NCBI GenBank assembly: GCA_030789695.1
Contig: CM061142.1
Coordinates: 281,597,043-281,661,042, forward strand
Direction of reading: 5' to 3'
Length of the DNA stretch: 64,000 nt
Source: Scilla litardierei
Taxonomy: Eukaryota; Streptophyta; Magnoliopsida; Asparagales; Asparagaceae
Part shown: in pieces, positions 51,667 to 63,096 of the stretch
Numbering within the stretch: position 1 is the stretch's first letter
How the letters are laid out: each line of letters begins with the position of its first letter
Notes under the pieces: model-generated
The model's database searches: none
Seen by the model: the letters and a program-made list of their open reading frames with translations, nothing else
What the model was told of the DNA's origin: nothing
Translations under genes and position numbers: made by a program

Positions 51667-53996
51667 TGTAACGACTGCTTTTCATGTATCTGGATTTATT
51701 ATATTATAATATGTGTTTTGGTGGATTTTCTCCTCATGTGTGGTTTTCGTCTCCGTAGCTTTCATTTTCGATTGATTCGTCGTATTTCCTCGTTTCTTCC
51801 TTAGGAATGTCGATTTCGAAGTATGTCATTCGTGACGGACTTCATAACGGTCGTATCTTACTATTAGATCAAGCCTAGGAGTCTTAGAAATCGATCCCGG
51901 GGCCCCGCGCTCCGTATCGGAACTTTTGGTGCTCATTAGCCGGTATAAGAAGGGGCACCGACCGACTAGATGACGATCCAGTCGGTCGGCAATCCTTCTT
52001 GGACCGACTAGTTGGCTTTCTAAATTTCTCAGGAGTTACTATTTATCGTTAGTCGGTCTAAGAACGTTGGTTGACCGACTAGGTTGCAAACTAGTCGGTC
52101 GGAAATGCTTCTTTAACCGACTAACTCATCAACTATTTTTGACACTAGTTACTGTTTACTCTTAGTCGGTCTAAGAACGTTCATCGACCGACTAGATGTC
52201 AAACTAATCGGTCAGTAGTTGATCTTTGACCGACTAACTCCTAGTTCAGGTTTTCGACTGGAGTTACTGTTTACACTTAGTCGTTCTGCGTTGGTCAACC
52301 GACCGACTAGTTCTCAAACTAGTCGGTCAACAGTTGTTCCTTGACCGACTAAGCAGTGCTGTAAACCCTAGTTTTGCCCTAGCCGCCACCAAACTCTATA
52401 AATACCCCTCCAAACGTTTTCTTCTCCTCCCTAACGACCTAAAACCCTAATTTCTCCCCCCTTTGAGCCCCCATCTCCCTCAAACCCTATTTCCTTCATC
52501 CAAGCTCATCCTCCATCATCCAAACCCTCCCTCCACTCATTCCACCTCTCATCTTCCCCAAATCTCCATCAAACCCCCAAAAATCCCCCAAAACCCTATC
52601 TCTCCAAACTTCTCCAATCATTTCTAGATCTGAACCCTAGGTTCCCCGGAGCGTTTCTTCCGTCGCCGTGGTTGCTCGGCGTTATTCTTCCGTTCCCTAC
52701 GCGTGAATCATTCCGTAGTTAGCTTGTGTGACGATCTTCATTGCTCGTCAATCCCGGTATCAGGCAAGTGAAACTTGCATCTCTTGATTTGGGCCATGTC
52801 TTAGGCCATTTACCTTGCTTTAGCGTAAAAGAGACTAGACGGTGAAAGGATAGCCGTTTAGACGCCTTTGACCTAGCTTGACAACGAAGCTTGGTCCGTC
52901 ACCTTCATCGTGCTTGTATGTCACGTTTACTTTCCCTTAACGGTACGCGTATCAAATGTTCATGTCATCCATGCATCCTTAACTGCTATTGCATTTTGCC
53001 TGTCACGTTTAATTTAAATAAACGGTACGCGAATATCTGTTCATGTCATTGCATTTTGCCTGTCATGTTTAAATAAAATTAACGGTACGCGTATTAACTG
53101 CTCATGTCATTGCATGCTTGAATACTCATCGTGATTGCATAGCTTTGCTACATACTTGTACTATTGTTCCGGCTAGGCACCCACCTTGCGTGGGCACAAT
53201 CCTATGCCACTTGCACTTTCTGGCTCGTGCTCCAGAAGACGAGCTCAACACAGCCTGCGGGCAATAGGGCACTCGTTGAGTGACCCCTTGTACTTGATAA
53301 CTTGAACCCAGCCTGCGGGCAAAGGGCACTCGTTGAGTGATCCCTTGTACTTGCACTTGTTACTTGACATTACATGTCACTACAACCACTTGCCACTTGT
53401 ACTCTCCTTTACTCTACTTGTTACCACCTTACTTTACTTGCCATGCACCATATTTTAACTGCTAGGTTGCTAGTCTACCATTATTTCCGTTTCCTTGCAC
53501 AAGTCTTTCGACTTGCTGACATGTGCCCCTTTTCTCTTTTGGGTGACACATGTTAGAGCCCGAGCCTGAGTTACTTGCTGAGGACGTGGTGTTCGCTGAC
53601 GCTGAGTCAGGGCCCGCGTTGATCGAGGACTACATTGATACTGGGGATCAGTCTTAGTGTCCTTGTTTAGCTTCTTTGTTAGGCTGCTTAATTGTCGGTG
53701 CGTGGCACCTAGTTTGATACTCTGTTATGTTTGTGTTATTTTGTTGGCCTTGTTCTGGGCCTTAGACTCTTTTCTGTTAGCCTGGTGGCTTTTCTGTGAT
53801 GTTGAATATTTTGTGGACAAACTTTGGGATTGGTATTTCATATCTGCCTCTTTATTATTATTGTTGTATTTCCTTTTGCGATTACAGGGACCTGGTATTA
53901 CTAAATTGATGCTTATCAGGTTTGGGGCTTCACAGCTCCTCTCTCGTGCGGACCTTCTCACGTCTCGCCTCCATTTTAGGGAAGCGGGTCGTGACA
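51667..53996 (+). repeat. 5' LTR of element F (2330 bp)
   Basis: Starts TGTAACGACTGC and ends GGGTCGTGACA. It contains the CTAGTCGGTC-type palindrome array (51935-52356, about four units of ~117 bp), a TATA box TATAAATA at 52397-52404, a triplicated ~60-bp segment with AACGGTACGCG (about 52916-53110), and a duplicated ~55-bp segment with CAGCCTGCGGGCAA (about 53250-53355). Confidence 0.93.
52397..52404 (+). promoter_or_regulatory. TATA box of the 5' LTR of element F
   Basis: TATAAATA in the context ACTCTATAAATACCCCTCC, about 40 bp after the palindrome array. It is absent from the 3' LTR because of a deletion of about 735 bp. Confidence 0.7.
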
Positions 53997-54007
53997 GGTT
54001 TTAGTGG

Positions 54008-54022
54008 TGGCCCATGCAGGTC
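54008..54022 (+). other. Primer binding site of element F
   Basis: TGGCCCATGCAGGTC, 11 bases after the LTR, identical to that of element E; predicted complement of a tRNA-Ile 3' end. Confidence 0.7.
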
Positions 54023-54139
54023 CCTCTGTAACTGCAATTATCAGGGATAACAATAATAATATTAGATTGTCCAACAAATGAATTCGATATCCGAGTCATA
54101 AGCTATGAGTCTAATCTGCTTCGTTTTCTGTGTCACTAG

Positions 54140-55271
54140 ATGGCAGGAAGGCGTTTCACCCGTGGTGGAGGTAGTGGTGCGCCCCCTCATGATGAGGAGC
54201 CTGAGCGGGAACCCACCAGCGGTGAGATGATGCAGATGATGATCCAGATGATGCAGGTGCAGCAGGGCGTGCTCCTGTACGTCCAGAATGCTCTACTTGC
54301 TCGAGCTGCCCGGGCTCTTCCGGATGTCCCTCGCTCCGAGCCGGGAGCGAAGCAATTTCGGGAGCTGGGTCCCACATATTTTGATGGTCCTGAGGGTCCT
54401 CTGGCTGCCGACGAGTGGATAAGGAACATTGAGGATAACTTGGCAATGGCGAAGATTAACCCGGCTGGATGGGTTGATTTGGCTAAGAGGCAGCTGAAGG
54501 ACAACGCCAGGAATTGGTGGGATGCTGAAGAGAAGATGCTGGTGGAGCCGATCGTCTGGGCTACCTTCAAGTCCAGATTCGATGGAGAGTTCTTCCCGAA
54601 GGCTGCTCGGCAGGTGATGCTGCAGTGCTTTATAGATCTGAAGCAGGGGAGCTTGTCGGTGGATCAGTACCACCAGGAGTTCACGAGGCTCAGTCGGTTT
54701 GCACCTAAGATGGTGCAGGATGCCGATGAGAAAGCTCAGTGATTTCTTCAGGGACTTGCATTGGAGCTTCAGAGCTTTGTGACCTCTTCTGACCTGGAGA
54801 CATATCAGAAGGTTCTGATTGCTGCGAGGCGGCAAGAGTTGAATTTGAATCAGAGGAAGGGACATGTTTCCGCAGCTGGGAAGAGGCCTATGGAGCAGGC
54901 CAGGGCGGTGGTTAGGCCTGGTTTCAAGCCTAATCATCCGGTGCAGTTCAAGAGGCCAGGAGGGCCTATCCTGAAGACTTGCCATTTCTGTGGCAAGACT
55001 GGACACCTCAGGGATCAGTGTAGGAGGTTTCTAGGACAGTGCATTGTCTGCGGAGATCTTGCCCACACCATCCGGGAGTGTCCGAAGTCGAGGCAGCCTT
55101 GGCGGGCTCCTATTGCAGCACAGCCGTTGCAGCAGCGAGCTCCTGTGCCCGTTGGACGTGGAGCGCCTCTTGTTCCACAGAGACAGGCCTTTCGGCAGGC
55201 TGTTCCGCCGAGAGGGCTGGCCTTTCTGATGACTGAGGAGGAAAGCATGGCCGTGGATGAGGTTATTACAG
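54140..55271 (+). pseudogene. Tekay/Del-type gag (element F), one stop
   Basis: ATG 54140 reads M-A-G-R-R-F-T-R-G-G-G, then P-T-Y-F-D-G-P-E-G-P and L-K-D-N-A-R-N-W-W-D-A. A TGA at 54740-54742 replaces the codon that in E encodes R in Q-R-F-L; the same frame continues. Two zinc knuckles follow: C-H-F-C-G-K-T-G-H-L-R-D-Q-C and C-I-V-C-G-D-L-A-H-T-I-R-E-C. It ends V-D-E-V-I-T, where the intron-like segment begins after the first base of a Gly codon. Gag packages element RNA. Confidence 0.92.
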
Positions 55272-55382
55272 GTAACGCTCATTCTAGCTATTTATCTTCC
55301 TTAGTTAGTTGATCTTTGATTATGTTGGTTGCTTGCTCATGAATGCTGCTAGACTAGGAATTGATTGTTAATTGCTTGTTAG
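55272..55382 (+). other. Predicted GT-AG intron between gag and pol (element F, 111 bp)
   Basis: Begins GTAACG and ends TTGTTAG. It has in-frame stops TGA, TGA and TAG at positions that differ from those in E. Removal joins G|GT (phase 1) and reads [19 protein letters not shown]. The boundaries are the same as in element E. Confidence 0.78.
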
Positions 55383-58300
55383 GTGTGGTTTTGGTTTGCA
55401 CATTTCCTGCACGAGTCCTCTTTGACTCTGGTGCATCGATGTGCATTTTGGCCCGGAGCTTCGTGGAGAAGCATTCCTTGTCGACGTCCCCTCTTTCCAA
55501 GAGTTGGAATATCGTTACAGGGAATGGCGTGGTCTCGGTGCATCGTGGTTGCAATTCTTTCGCGTAGGTGGTTTGTGGACGTGAGCTTTATGCTTATTTC
55601 ATTGTCCACGACATCATCAATTATGATGCGGTCCTTGGGTTGGATTGGCTTGCGAGCTTCTATGCTACGATTGACTGTCGGAGGAAGAAGGTGGTGTTCG
55701 AGATTCCTAGACATCCGGTATTTGAGTTCAGTCGTGGTAGCAGTTCGCTGGGTCCGGTCAGATTTCGGGCCAGACCAGTGGATGTCGTGGCTATGCAGAT
55801 GGAGTTGGAGTGGCCAGCTGTGGTGCGAGATTTTGGTGACGTCTTCCCCGAGGAGATGTCTGGATTGCCACCTGATCGAGCTTTGGAGTTTTCTATTGAT
55901 CTTATCCCAGGTGCGCAGCCCATTTCGAAGGCACCATATCGTATGGCGCCAGCAAAGTTGGAGGAGTTGCGGAAGCAGTTGGATGAGCTTATGCAGAAGG
56001 GTTATATTAATCCTAGCGTGTCTCCGTGGGGAGCACCGGTGTTGTTGGTGAAGAAGAAGGATGGTTTGCGTCGCATGTGAGTGGACTATCAGGAGTTGAA
56101 TGCGGTGACCATCAAGAATAAATACCTGTTGCCTCACATCGATGATATCTTTGATCAGCTTGGAGGTTCGCGGGTGTTTTCTAAATTGGATTTGAGGAGT
56201 GGTTACCATCAGTTGAAGGTGAAGAAGGATGATGTTCCGAAGACAGCGTTCAGGACGAAGTATGGACACTATGAGTTTGTGGTTATGCCTTTCGGCGTAA
56301 CTAACGCGCCCGCAGTTTTCATGAATCTGATGAACCTGATTTTCTACGACTTTTTGGATAAGTTTGTCGTTATCTTTATTGATGACATTCTGATCTATTC
56401 GAAGTCGGAGGAAGAGCATGCCTCGCACTTAAGGACGGTGTTGGAGATCTTGAGGAAGCATCGTTTGTATGCTAAGTTTTCGAAGTGCGAGTTCTGGCTG
56501 GATAGAGTTGCTTTTCTTGGGCATGTGGTGACTGGAGATGGTATTTCAGTGGATCCCGAGAAGATTCGGGCCATCAGGGAGTGGCCTGTTCCGTCGTCTG
56601 CGTCTGAGATTCGGAGTTTCCTTGGACTTGCTTGTTATTATCGGCGATTCATTAAGGACTTTTCCCGTATTGCTGAGCCGATGACCAGGTTGACGCGGAA
56701 GGAAGTTGCTTTTGTTTGGTCGGGTGCTTGTGAGAGTGCTTTTGGCGTTCTGAAGGAGAGGTTGACGACTGCCCCTATTCTTGTTGTGCCTGATCGCAGC
56801 GGTGGATTTGAGATCTTTTGCGATGCTTCTGGCAAGGGTCTCGGTTGTGTGTTGCATCAGCACGGGCATGTTGTGGTGTATGCGTCTCGTCAGCTTAAGG
56901 TTCATGAGAAGAATTACCCGACGCATGATTTGGAGTTGGCTGCCGTTGTGTTTGCCCTTAAGATTTGGAGGCACTTCTTGCTGAGTGAGAAAGTGAAGAT
57001 TTTCACCGATCACAAAAGCTTAAAGTATATTTTTACTCAGAAGGAGCTCAACATGCGACAGCGTCGATGGTTGGAGCTTATGGCGGATTATGATATTGAT
57101 TTGCAGTTTCACCCTGGCAAGGTGAATGTGGTTCCAGATGCTTTGAGTAGGCTTCCAGCGGTGATGATTTTGACCTTGCAGTGGAGATTGCAGCAGGATT
57201 TTTGTGAGTCTGGCGTGGAGATTGTTCTTCCTGGAGAGGCTTCGTCGTTGATGTACATGCATGTACAGTCGACGATCGTGGATCGGATTAAGGCTGGCCA
57301 GGCTGAGGATCCAAAGCTGGTGAAGATTTGGGAGCAGGTGGAAGCCAGTCTTCGGACTGACTTTTTGATTCATGAGGATGGCTCGCTGAGGTTTGGAGCC
57401 AGGTTGTGTGTGCCAGCTGGGGATATCAGAGAGGAGTTGATGGTGGAGGCACACAGTTCGCCGTATTCTGTGCATCCTGGTGGCACCAAGATGTACCAGG
57501 ATCTTCGCCTGAATTATTGGTGGCATGGCATGAAGAGGAGCGTGGCTCGAAGTGTAGCCAAGTGCTTGGTTTGCCAGCAAGTGAAGGCGGAGCATAAACG
57601 TACGGCCGGGTTGCTACAACCACTTCCGATTCCGGAGTGGAAATGGCAACACATCACTATGGACTTCGTGACTGGACTACCTCGGAGTCCGAAGCAGAAT
57701 GACGTGATTTGGGTGATCGTAGATCGATTGACCAAATCTGCGCACTTTATTCCGTTCCGAGTAGGACAGTCCACTGAGGCGCTAGCGAGGAGATATATGG
57801 AGGAGGTTGTGCGACTTCATGGAGTCCCCGTGAGTATCGTGTCTGACAGAGACACGAGGTTCACATCTCAGTTCTGGCAGAGTTTGCAGAAGAGCTTGGG
57901 TACGCGTCTGAGTTTCAGTACGGCGTACCATCCGCAGACGGATGGCCAGTCCGAGAGGACGATTCAGATTTTGGAAGACATGCTAAGGGCGTGCATGTTG
58001 GATTTCAAGGGTTCGTGGGAGGACCATCTGCACTTGGTGGAGTTCTCTTACAACAACAGCTTCCAGGCGAGTATTGGCATGGTGCCTTTCGCCGCTCTTT
58101 ATGGGAGGAAATGTCGATCGCCATTGAGTTGGGATGACGTTGGTGATCGGGAGTTGTTGGGACCCGAGATGATCGTGGAGGCCGTGGAGATCGTCAGGAA
58201 TATTCGGGAGAGGTTGAGGATTGCTCAGGACCGTTTTAAGCATTGGGCGGATGCTAAACGTCGTCCTTTGGAGTTTCAGCCGGGCGACCATGTGTTCTTG

Positions 58301-58705
58301 AAGATTTCCCCGAATCGTGGTGTGATTCGTTTTGGGAAGCGTGGGAAGTTGAGCCCGCGATACATTGGACCATTTGACGTTTTGGAGAGGGTTGGCGAGG
58401 TAGCGTACCGCTTGGCCTTGCCGCCATCTTTGGAAGGAGTTCACAATGTTTTCCATGTGTCACAGCTTCGTCGATACATTAGCGATCCGTCTCATCCGGT
58501 GGATTTTTCGGAGATCACCGTTCGCCCAGATTTGACGTATGACCAGCATCCAGTGCAGATTCTGGACAGGCGTCAGAAATCGCTTCGGAACAAGATTGTC
58601 AATCTTGTGAGGGTGATGTGGCGACAAGGCTCACCTGGAGAGTCTACTTGGGAGAATGAGGATGAGATGCGAGAGCGTTTCCCACTTTTGTTTCCGGACT
58701 CGTGA
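55383..58705 (+). pseudogene. Pol of element F: protease, RT, RNase H, integrase, chromodomain
   Basis: The protease has L-F-D-S-G-A-S. A TAG at 55565-55567 and a TGA at 56078-56080 (TGC in E) are the only stops. Reverse transcriptase has F-I-D-D near 56375-56386. RNase H has [10 protein letters not shown]. Integrase has the zinc finger C-L-V-C-Q-Q-V-K, catalytic Asp in M-D-F-V near 57660 and in V-S-D-R-D near 57845, and Glu in Q-S-E-R-T. The C-terminus has the chromodomain [14 protein letters not shown]. Integrase is uninterrupted, unlike E. This copy is two point changes short of an open pol frame. Confidence 0.94.
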
Positions 58706-58737
58706 GTATTTGGAAATTCCGAGGACGGAATTTTTCT

Positions 58738-58751
58738 TAAGTTGGGGAGGA
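58738..58751 (+). other. Polypurine tract of element F
   Basis: AAGTTGGGGAGGA directly before the 3' LTR start TGTAATGACTGC. Confidence 0.85.
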
Positions 58752-60346
58752 TGTAATGACTGCTTTTCATGTATCTGGATTTATTATATTATAATATGTG
58801 TTTTGGTGGATTTTCTCCTCATGTGTGGTTTTCGTCTCCGTAGCTTTCATTTTCGATCGATTCGTCGTATTTCCTCGTTCCTTCCTTAGGAATGTCGATT
58901 CCGAAGTATGTCATTCGTGACGGACTTCATAACGGTCGTATCTTACTATTAGATCAAGCCTAGGAGTCTTAGAAATCGATCCCGGGGCCTCGCGCTCCGT
59001 ATCGGACTTTTGGTGCTCATTAGCCGGTATAAGAAGGGGCACCGACCGACGCGTGAATCATTCCGTAGTTAGCTTGTGTGACGATCTTCATTGCTCGTCA
59101 ATCCCGGTATCAGGCAAGTGAAACTTGCATCTCTTGATTTGGGCCATGTCTTAGGCCATTTACCTTGCTTTAAAGTAAAAGAGACTAGACGGTGAAAGGA
59201 TAGCCGTTTAGACGCCTTTGACCTAGCTTGACAACGAAGCTTGGTCCGTCACCTTCATCATGCTTGTATGTCACGTTTACTTTCCCGTAACGGTACGTGT
59301 TTCAAATGTTCATGTCATCCATGCATCCTTAACTGCTATTGCATTTTGCCTGTCATGTTTAATTTAAATAAACGGTATGCGAATATCTGTTCATGTCATT
59401 GCATTTTGCCTGTCACGTTTAAATAAAATTAACGGTACGCGTATTAACTGCTCATGTCATTGCATGTTTGAATACTCATCGTGATTGCGTAGCTTTGCTA
59501 CATACTTGTACTATTGTTCCGGCTAGGCACCCACCTTGCGTGGGCACAATCCTATGCCACTTGCACTTTCTGGCTCGTGCTCCAGAAGACGAGCTCAACA
59601 CAGCCTGCGGGCAATAGGGCACTCGTTGAGTGACCCCTTGTACTTGATAACTTGAACCCAGCCTGCGGGCAAAGGGCACTCTTTGAGTGATCCCTTGTAC
59701 TTGCACTTGTTACTTGACATTACATGTCACTACAACCACTTGCCACTTGTACTCTCCTTTACTCTACTTGTTACCACCTTACTTTACTTGCCATGCACCA
59801 TATTTTAACTGCTAGGTTGCTAGTCTACCATTATTTCCGTTTCCTTGCACAAGTCTTTCGATTTGCTGACATGTGCCCCTTTTCTCTTTTGGGTGACACA
59901 TGTTAAAGCCCGAGCCTGAGTTACTTGCTGAGGACGTGGTGTTCGCTGACGCTGAGTCAGGGCCCGCGTTGATCGAGGACTACATTGATACTGGGGATCA
60001 GTCTTAGTGTCCTTGTTTATTTTCTTTGTTAGGCTACTTAATTGTCGGTGCGTGGCACCTAGTTTGATACTCTGTTATGTTTGTGTTATTTTGTTGGCCT
60101 TGTTCTGGGCCTTAGACTATTTTCTGTTAGCCTGGTGGCTTTTCTGTGATGTTGAATATTTTGTGGACAAACTTTGGGATTGGTATTTCATATCTGCCTC
60201 TTTATTATTATTGTTGTATTTCCTTTTGCGATTACAGGGACCTGCTATTACTTAATTGAAGCTTATCGGGTTTGGGGCTTCACAGCTCCTCTCTCGTGCA
60301 GACCTTCTCACGTCTCGCCTCCATTTTAGGGAAGCGGGTCGTGACA
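58752..60346 (+). repeat. 3' LTR of element F with ~735-bp deletion
   Basis: Matches the 5' LTR except that the part corresponding to 51967-52700 is missing: ACCGACCGAC joins directly to GCGTGAATC. The lost part holds the palindrome array and the TATA box. Elsewhere the LTRs differ at few positions. Confidence 0.93.
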
Positions 60347-60700
60347 AAACTTTGACGAATTTTCTCTCCCTCACAATTAAGCTCCAAGAATAATGTCACA
60401 CATCGTTGCAAAGAGAGTTGAACGGTGAATGTGTAGGAAGAAACGACACTCCATTCCGAGTTCGTTTGACCCCTCAAACAATGCTCCAAAATCAGCTCAA
60501 AACCTTATTTTTCGCAAAAATGTAGCCGTCGCATATGCACGCAGCCCTTGTAGAGGGATGTGCCCTCAGATCATTTATGTTTGATTCAAATGATAATTTA
60601 AGCTAAGATAAGGACTATTTTGCATTTTAGGCAAACCGGAGTAAATATGTCTTAAATAGTTTAAGACTATATTTAATTAAATTAACGTAAGGAAAAGTTC
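60347..60700 (-). repeat. LTR H, part 2
   Basis: After the AAACT duplication the plus strand continues LTR H: its complement aligns with LTR G blocks such as TTCACCGTT and AAGCTxAAxxGTGAGGGAG. The outer end of H lies somewhere around 60640-60720 and could not be fixed. Confidence 0.65.
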
Positions 60701-60789
60701 ACAGGTAAGACAGGAATGTCCCTGTCTAAACCCAGATTCAAACTGCATCAAAATCGGACGCCAAAAGCCCTAGTTACGCACAAAACAGC

Positions 60790-61085
60790 TCAAAGGGGTT
60801 TGACCCATGCCCAAACTGGGCATGGGTCAGACCAGGCTGACCCAGGCCAGACAGGGTCTGGTCTAGGCACCTGGCCAGGCACACCTGAACTAGGGCGCCC
60901 GGCCCAGGCCCAGGCACTGGGCGCCTGGGCACCTGGGCCAGGAAGGCCCAGGCAGGCCCAAGCGCCCTGTGCACCTGGGCCCCTAGCCCAGGCGCTCAGG
61001 CTGGCCGCCTGGCCTGGCGCCTGGGTGCCCAGGCCCAGGCCTAGGCTGCACCCAGGTCCAGGTCTGGGCCAGGCACCCAGTCAGC
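60790..61085. repeat. GC-rich CCAGGC/GCCTGG block in LTR G
   Basis: About 300 bp composed mainly of short repeats and inverted repeats of CCCAGGC, GCCTGG and GGCACC. It can fold heavily. It is absent from the homologous position of LTR H, so it appears to be an expansion. Confidence 0.8.
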
Positions 61086-61393
61086 CAGAATTTGAGCAGT
61101 GGGGCCCACATGCTGGGCCCCACATCTGGATGCAGAACATTAGGGGGCAGTTTGCAGTTTTGACGACAGATTTTGGACGAAAATCAAGCCTTGGGCTGAA
61201 CTTTGGGCGATCAATTGGACGGTCAAACAGACTCCAATTGACTCATCGTTTTTTCCTATGCGTTCACCGTTGAACGCCCTTCGAATTGATAGGTTGTATC
61301 AATCATTAAGCTCAACGGTGAGGGAGTTAAAATTCAAATAAAGGTTTCCCTTTATGAAAGGCAAACTTTGATTTAATTAACTCAAATTTAGTA

Positions 61394-61443
61394 GTCCCAC
61401 ATCGGTTGTGGAGAAAGGGGAAAGTCAGCCGCCTATATAAATA
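61394..61443 (+). promoter_or_regulatory. LTR G promoter: USE-like motif and TATA box
   Basis: GTCCCACATCG at 61394-61404, then a 29-bp gap, then TATATAAATA at 61434-61443. The motif is conserved in LTR H in the same order and at nearly the same distance, while the sequence between is only partly conserved. Confidence 0.72.
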
Positions 61444-62025
61444 GGGGCCTCCCCTTCCTCCAAACTTGTCCCAAGCTCTCAATCTGAGCGTCTCCCAAAA
61501 ATGTTGGGGCACGCTCGGATCGAAGCTTAAATTAATTATTCTTCTCCCTATATTTATGCCTTACTCCTGAAGGGCTCTAGCAAAGCCATGAAGGAGTTCG
61601 GATTCGGATCCGAAATCTTGGCGAAGGCTTTCACTTGCGTGAAACTTTCTTCGGCGCGTGGTTGGCTCGATGACACGAGGATTGCTCGCCTCGGGATGCG
61701 GAGAGGTTCGAGGAGCGGCTCGGCGTGGGACGGGGAGTGGCTCGGAAGACAGTGCGGTACATCTTGCCTGCCCCAGGGCAAGATTCCGTGTATATGTTTT
61801 ATAAGCATTAGTTTAATTTAATCGCAGTAGGTTAGATCCCTCTTGGGGTGGTCAGATCCACCCCAAGTTGGCAGAGAACCTGGACAAGGGTCTTGTTCCT
61901 TAGAGTTGCAAGTTAATTAGATTAACATATAATTGTCCGCTGCATATTTTTGCTTCCGTGTTCCGTCCGACTTAGGACGGGCACGGATTTTAGCCCTAAG
62001 GGTCTACCAAACCCTTCAGTGGTAT

Positions 62026-62037
62026 CAGAGCTTAGGT
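62026..62037 (+). other. Primer binding site of element G
   Basis: TGGTATCAGAGC, one base after the LTR end, is the standard site complementary to the 3' end of plant initiator tRNA-Met. Confidence 0.92.
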
Positions 62038-62109
62038 TTGCGTAACGATCTAGCACTGCGATTTTATTAAACATTGAAATGCTTTGAAAATACTTTTAAA
62101 ATGTTTTAA

Positions 62110-62520
62110 AGTTATGAGATAATTTTTAAAAAAATTTTAGATGCCTTTTAAAATGTTCTAAAATTTATGTGATATTTTTTAAAAGATGATTTTAAAAGCC
62201 TAAAAATTTTATGCGATAAATATTTTAAGTAGCATGCAAATTTTGTGATCTTTTAAAACAAGTTTTTTTATTTTTATGAGATAAAATAAAATGTTTTAAA
62301 AATCAAATTTTTAAATTTAAATGTTAAATTTAAGTATGCATGCTAAAATTATTTATTTGATAAAAATTATTCTATTTAATTGTTAAATAGTTGTACACTC
62401 TTTTATGCGATAAAATTAGTGTAACTTTATGTTAATGGCTATGCATATGTTGTCACTTATTTGATAACACAAGACAACCCTCTTAAGTTAGCCATTAAGA
62501 ACTCGTTAAAATTTATGAGA
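62110..62520. repeat. Six dispersed TTATGNGATA motifs
   Basis: Variants of TTATG(A/T/C)GATA occur near 62117, 62168, 62210, 62275, 62405 and 62514, separated by AT-rich runs. The spacing is irregular. Confidence 0.7.
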
Positions 62521-63096
62521 TAAATTCTAATGACAGTTTTAATAAAACATTAAGAACACTTTAAGACCTAATTCCTGATTAGGGTAGTCCCTTTAATGAA
62601 AATTTTATTTTAATCGTTATAATATTAATTCTCATTAAAGGACTTCGCTTTTAGCGTTGTAAATAAATTTATTAAAATCCTAATAACGATTAGGATAGCA
62701 CGTGAATCTTATAGTTGATAAGGATTTAATAAAAGTTATTAAACAAATCCTAAAATTTTGAATTTAAGGATTCAACTAGTTGATATGACTACTTAGTTGT
62801 TAATAAAAGCCTTTTAGTCTATGGCACGCATATAAAAATGACAAGCTTCATTCAACGGACCATGATCTAGTCAATGTGATTGGGCAAGTTTGTTGGATCA
62901 CCCTAGCTAGTCTAAGGGATAAGTGATCCTGGCTTAGTCAATTTCCTGGATGTGTTCCGCTGGACCGCAATGACGTGAATCATGACTATATGTCACCCTG
63001 GACTATATCTAAGTCAAACACGTTACTAATCTTCTTCAAGATTAGCTGTAGCCCTCATTGTTTTAGGGGTTGGCAACTATAGGACCCGTGTTCCAG

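Larger units (their letters stand above)
51667..60346 (+). mobile_element. Tekay/Del-type chromovirus (element F)
   Basis: Exact insertion: TSD AAACT at 51662-51666 and 60347-60351, flanked on both sides by LTR H sequence. It has a 2330-bp 5' LTR and a 1595-bp 3' LTR, PBS, gag, a gag-pol intron-like segment, pol with chromodomain, and PPT. Same family as element E. Coding is well kept apart from three nonsense codons (54740, 55565, 56078). From 56081 to 58705 pol is one open frame of 874 codons. Confidence 0.95.
60700..62024 (+). repeat. LTR G (start unresolved), followed by a Met-type PBS
   Basis: Ends AAACCCTTCA just before the PBS. It includes a GC-rich block of CCAGGC/GCCTGG repeats (60790-61085) that LTR H lacks; open frames over that block are compositional. 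It also has the USE-like and TATA motifs listed below. The family looks copia-like or LARD-like, but no coding is present to decide. Confidence 0.7.

Noticed and set aside
60716..61273. 185-residue frame in LTR G
   Set aside because: Most of it is the GC-rich CCAGGC repeat block; no domain, and the homologous LTR H has no such frame.
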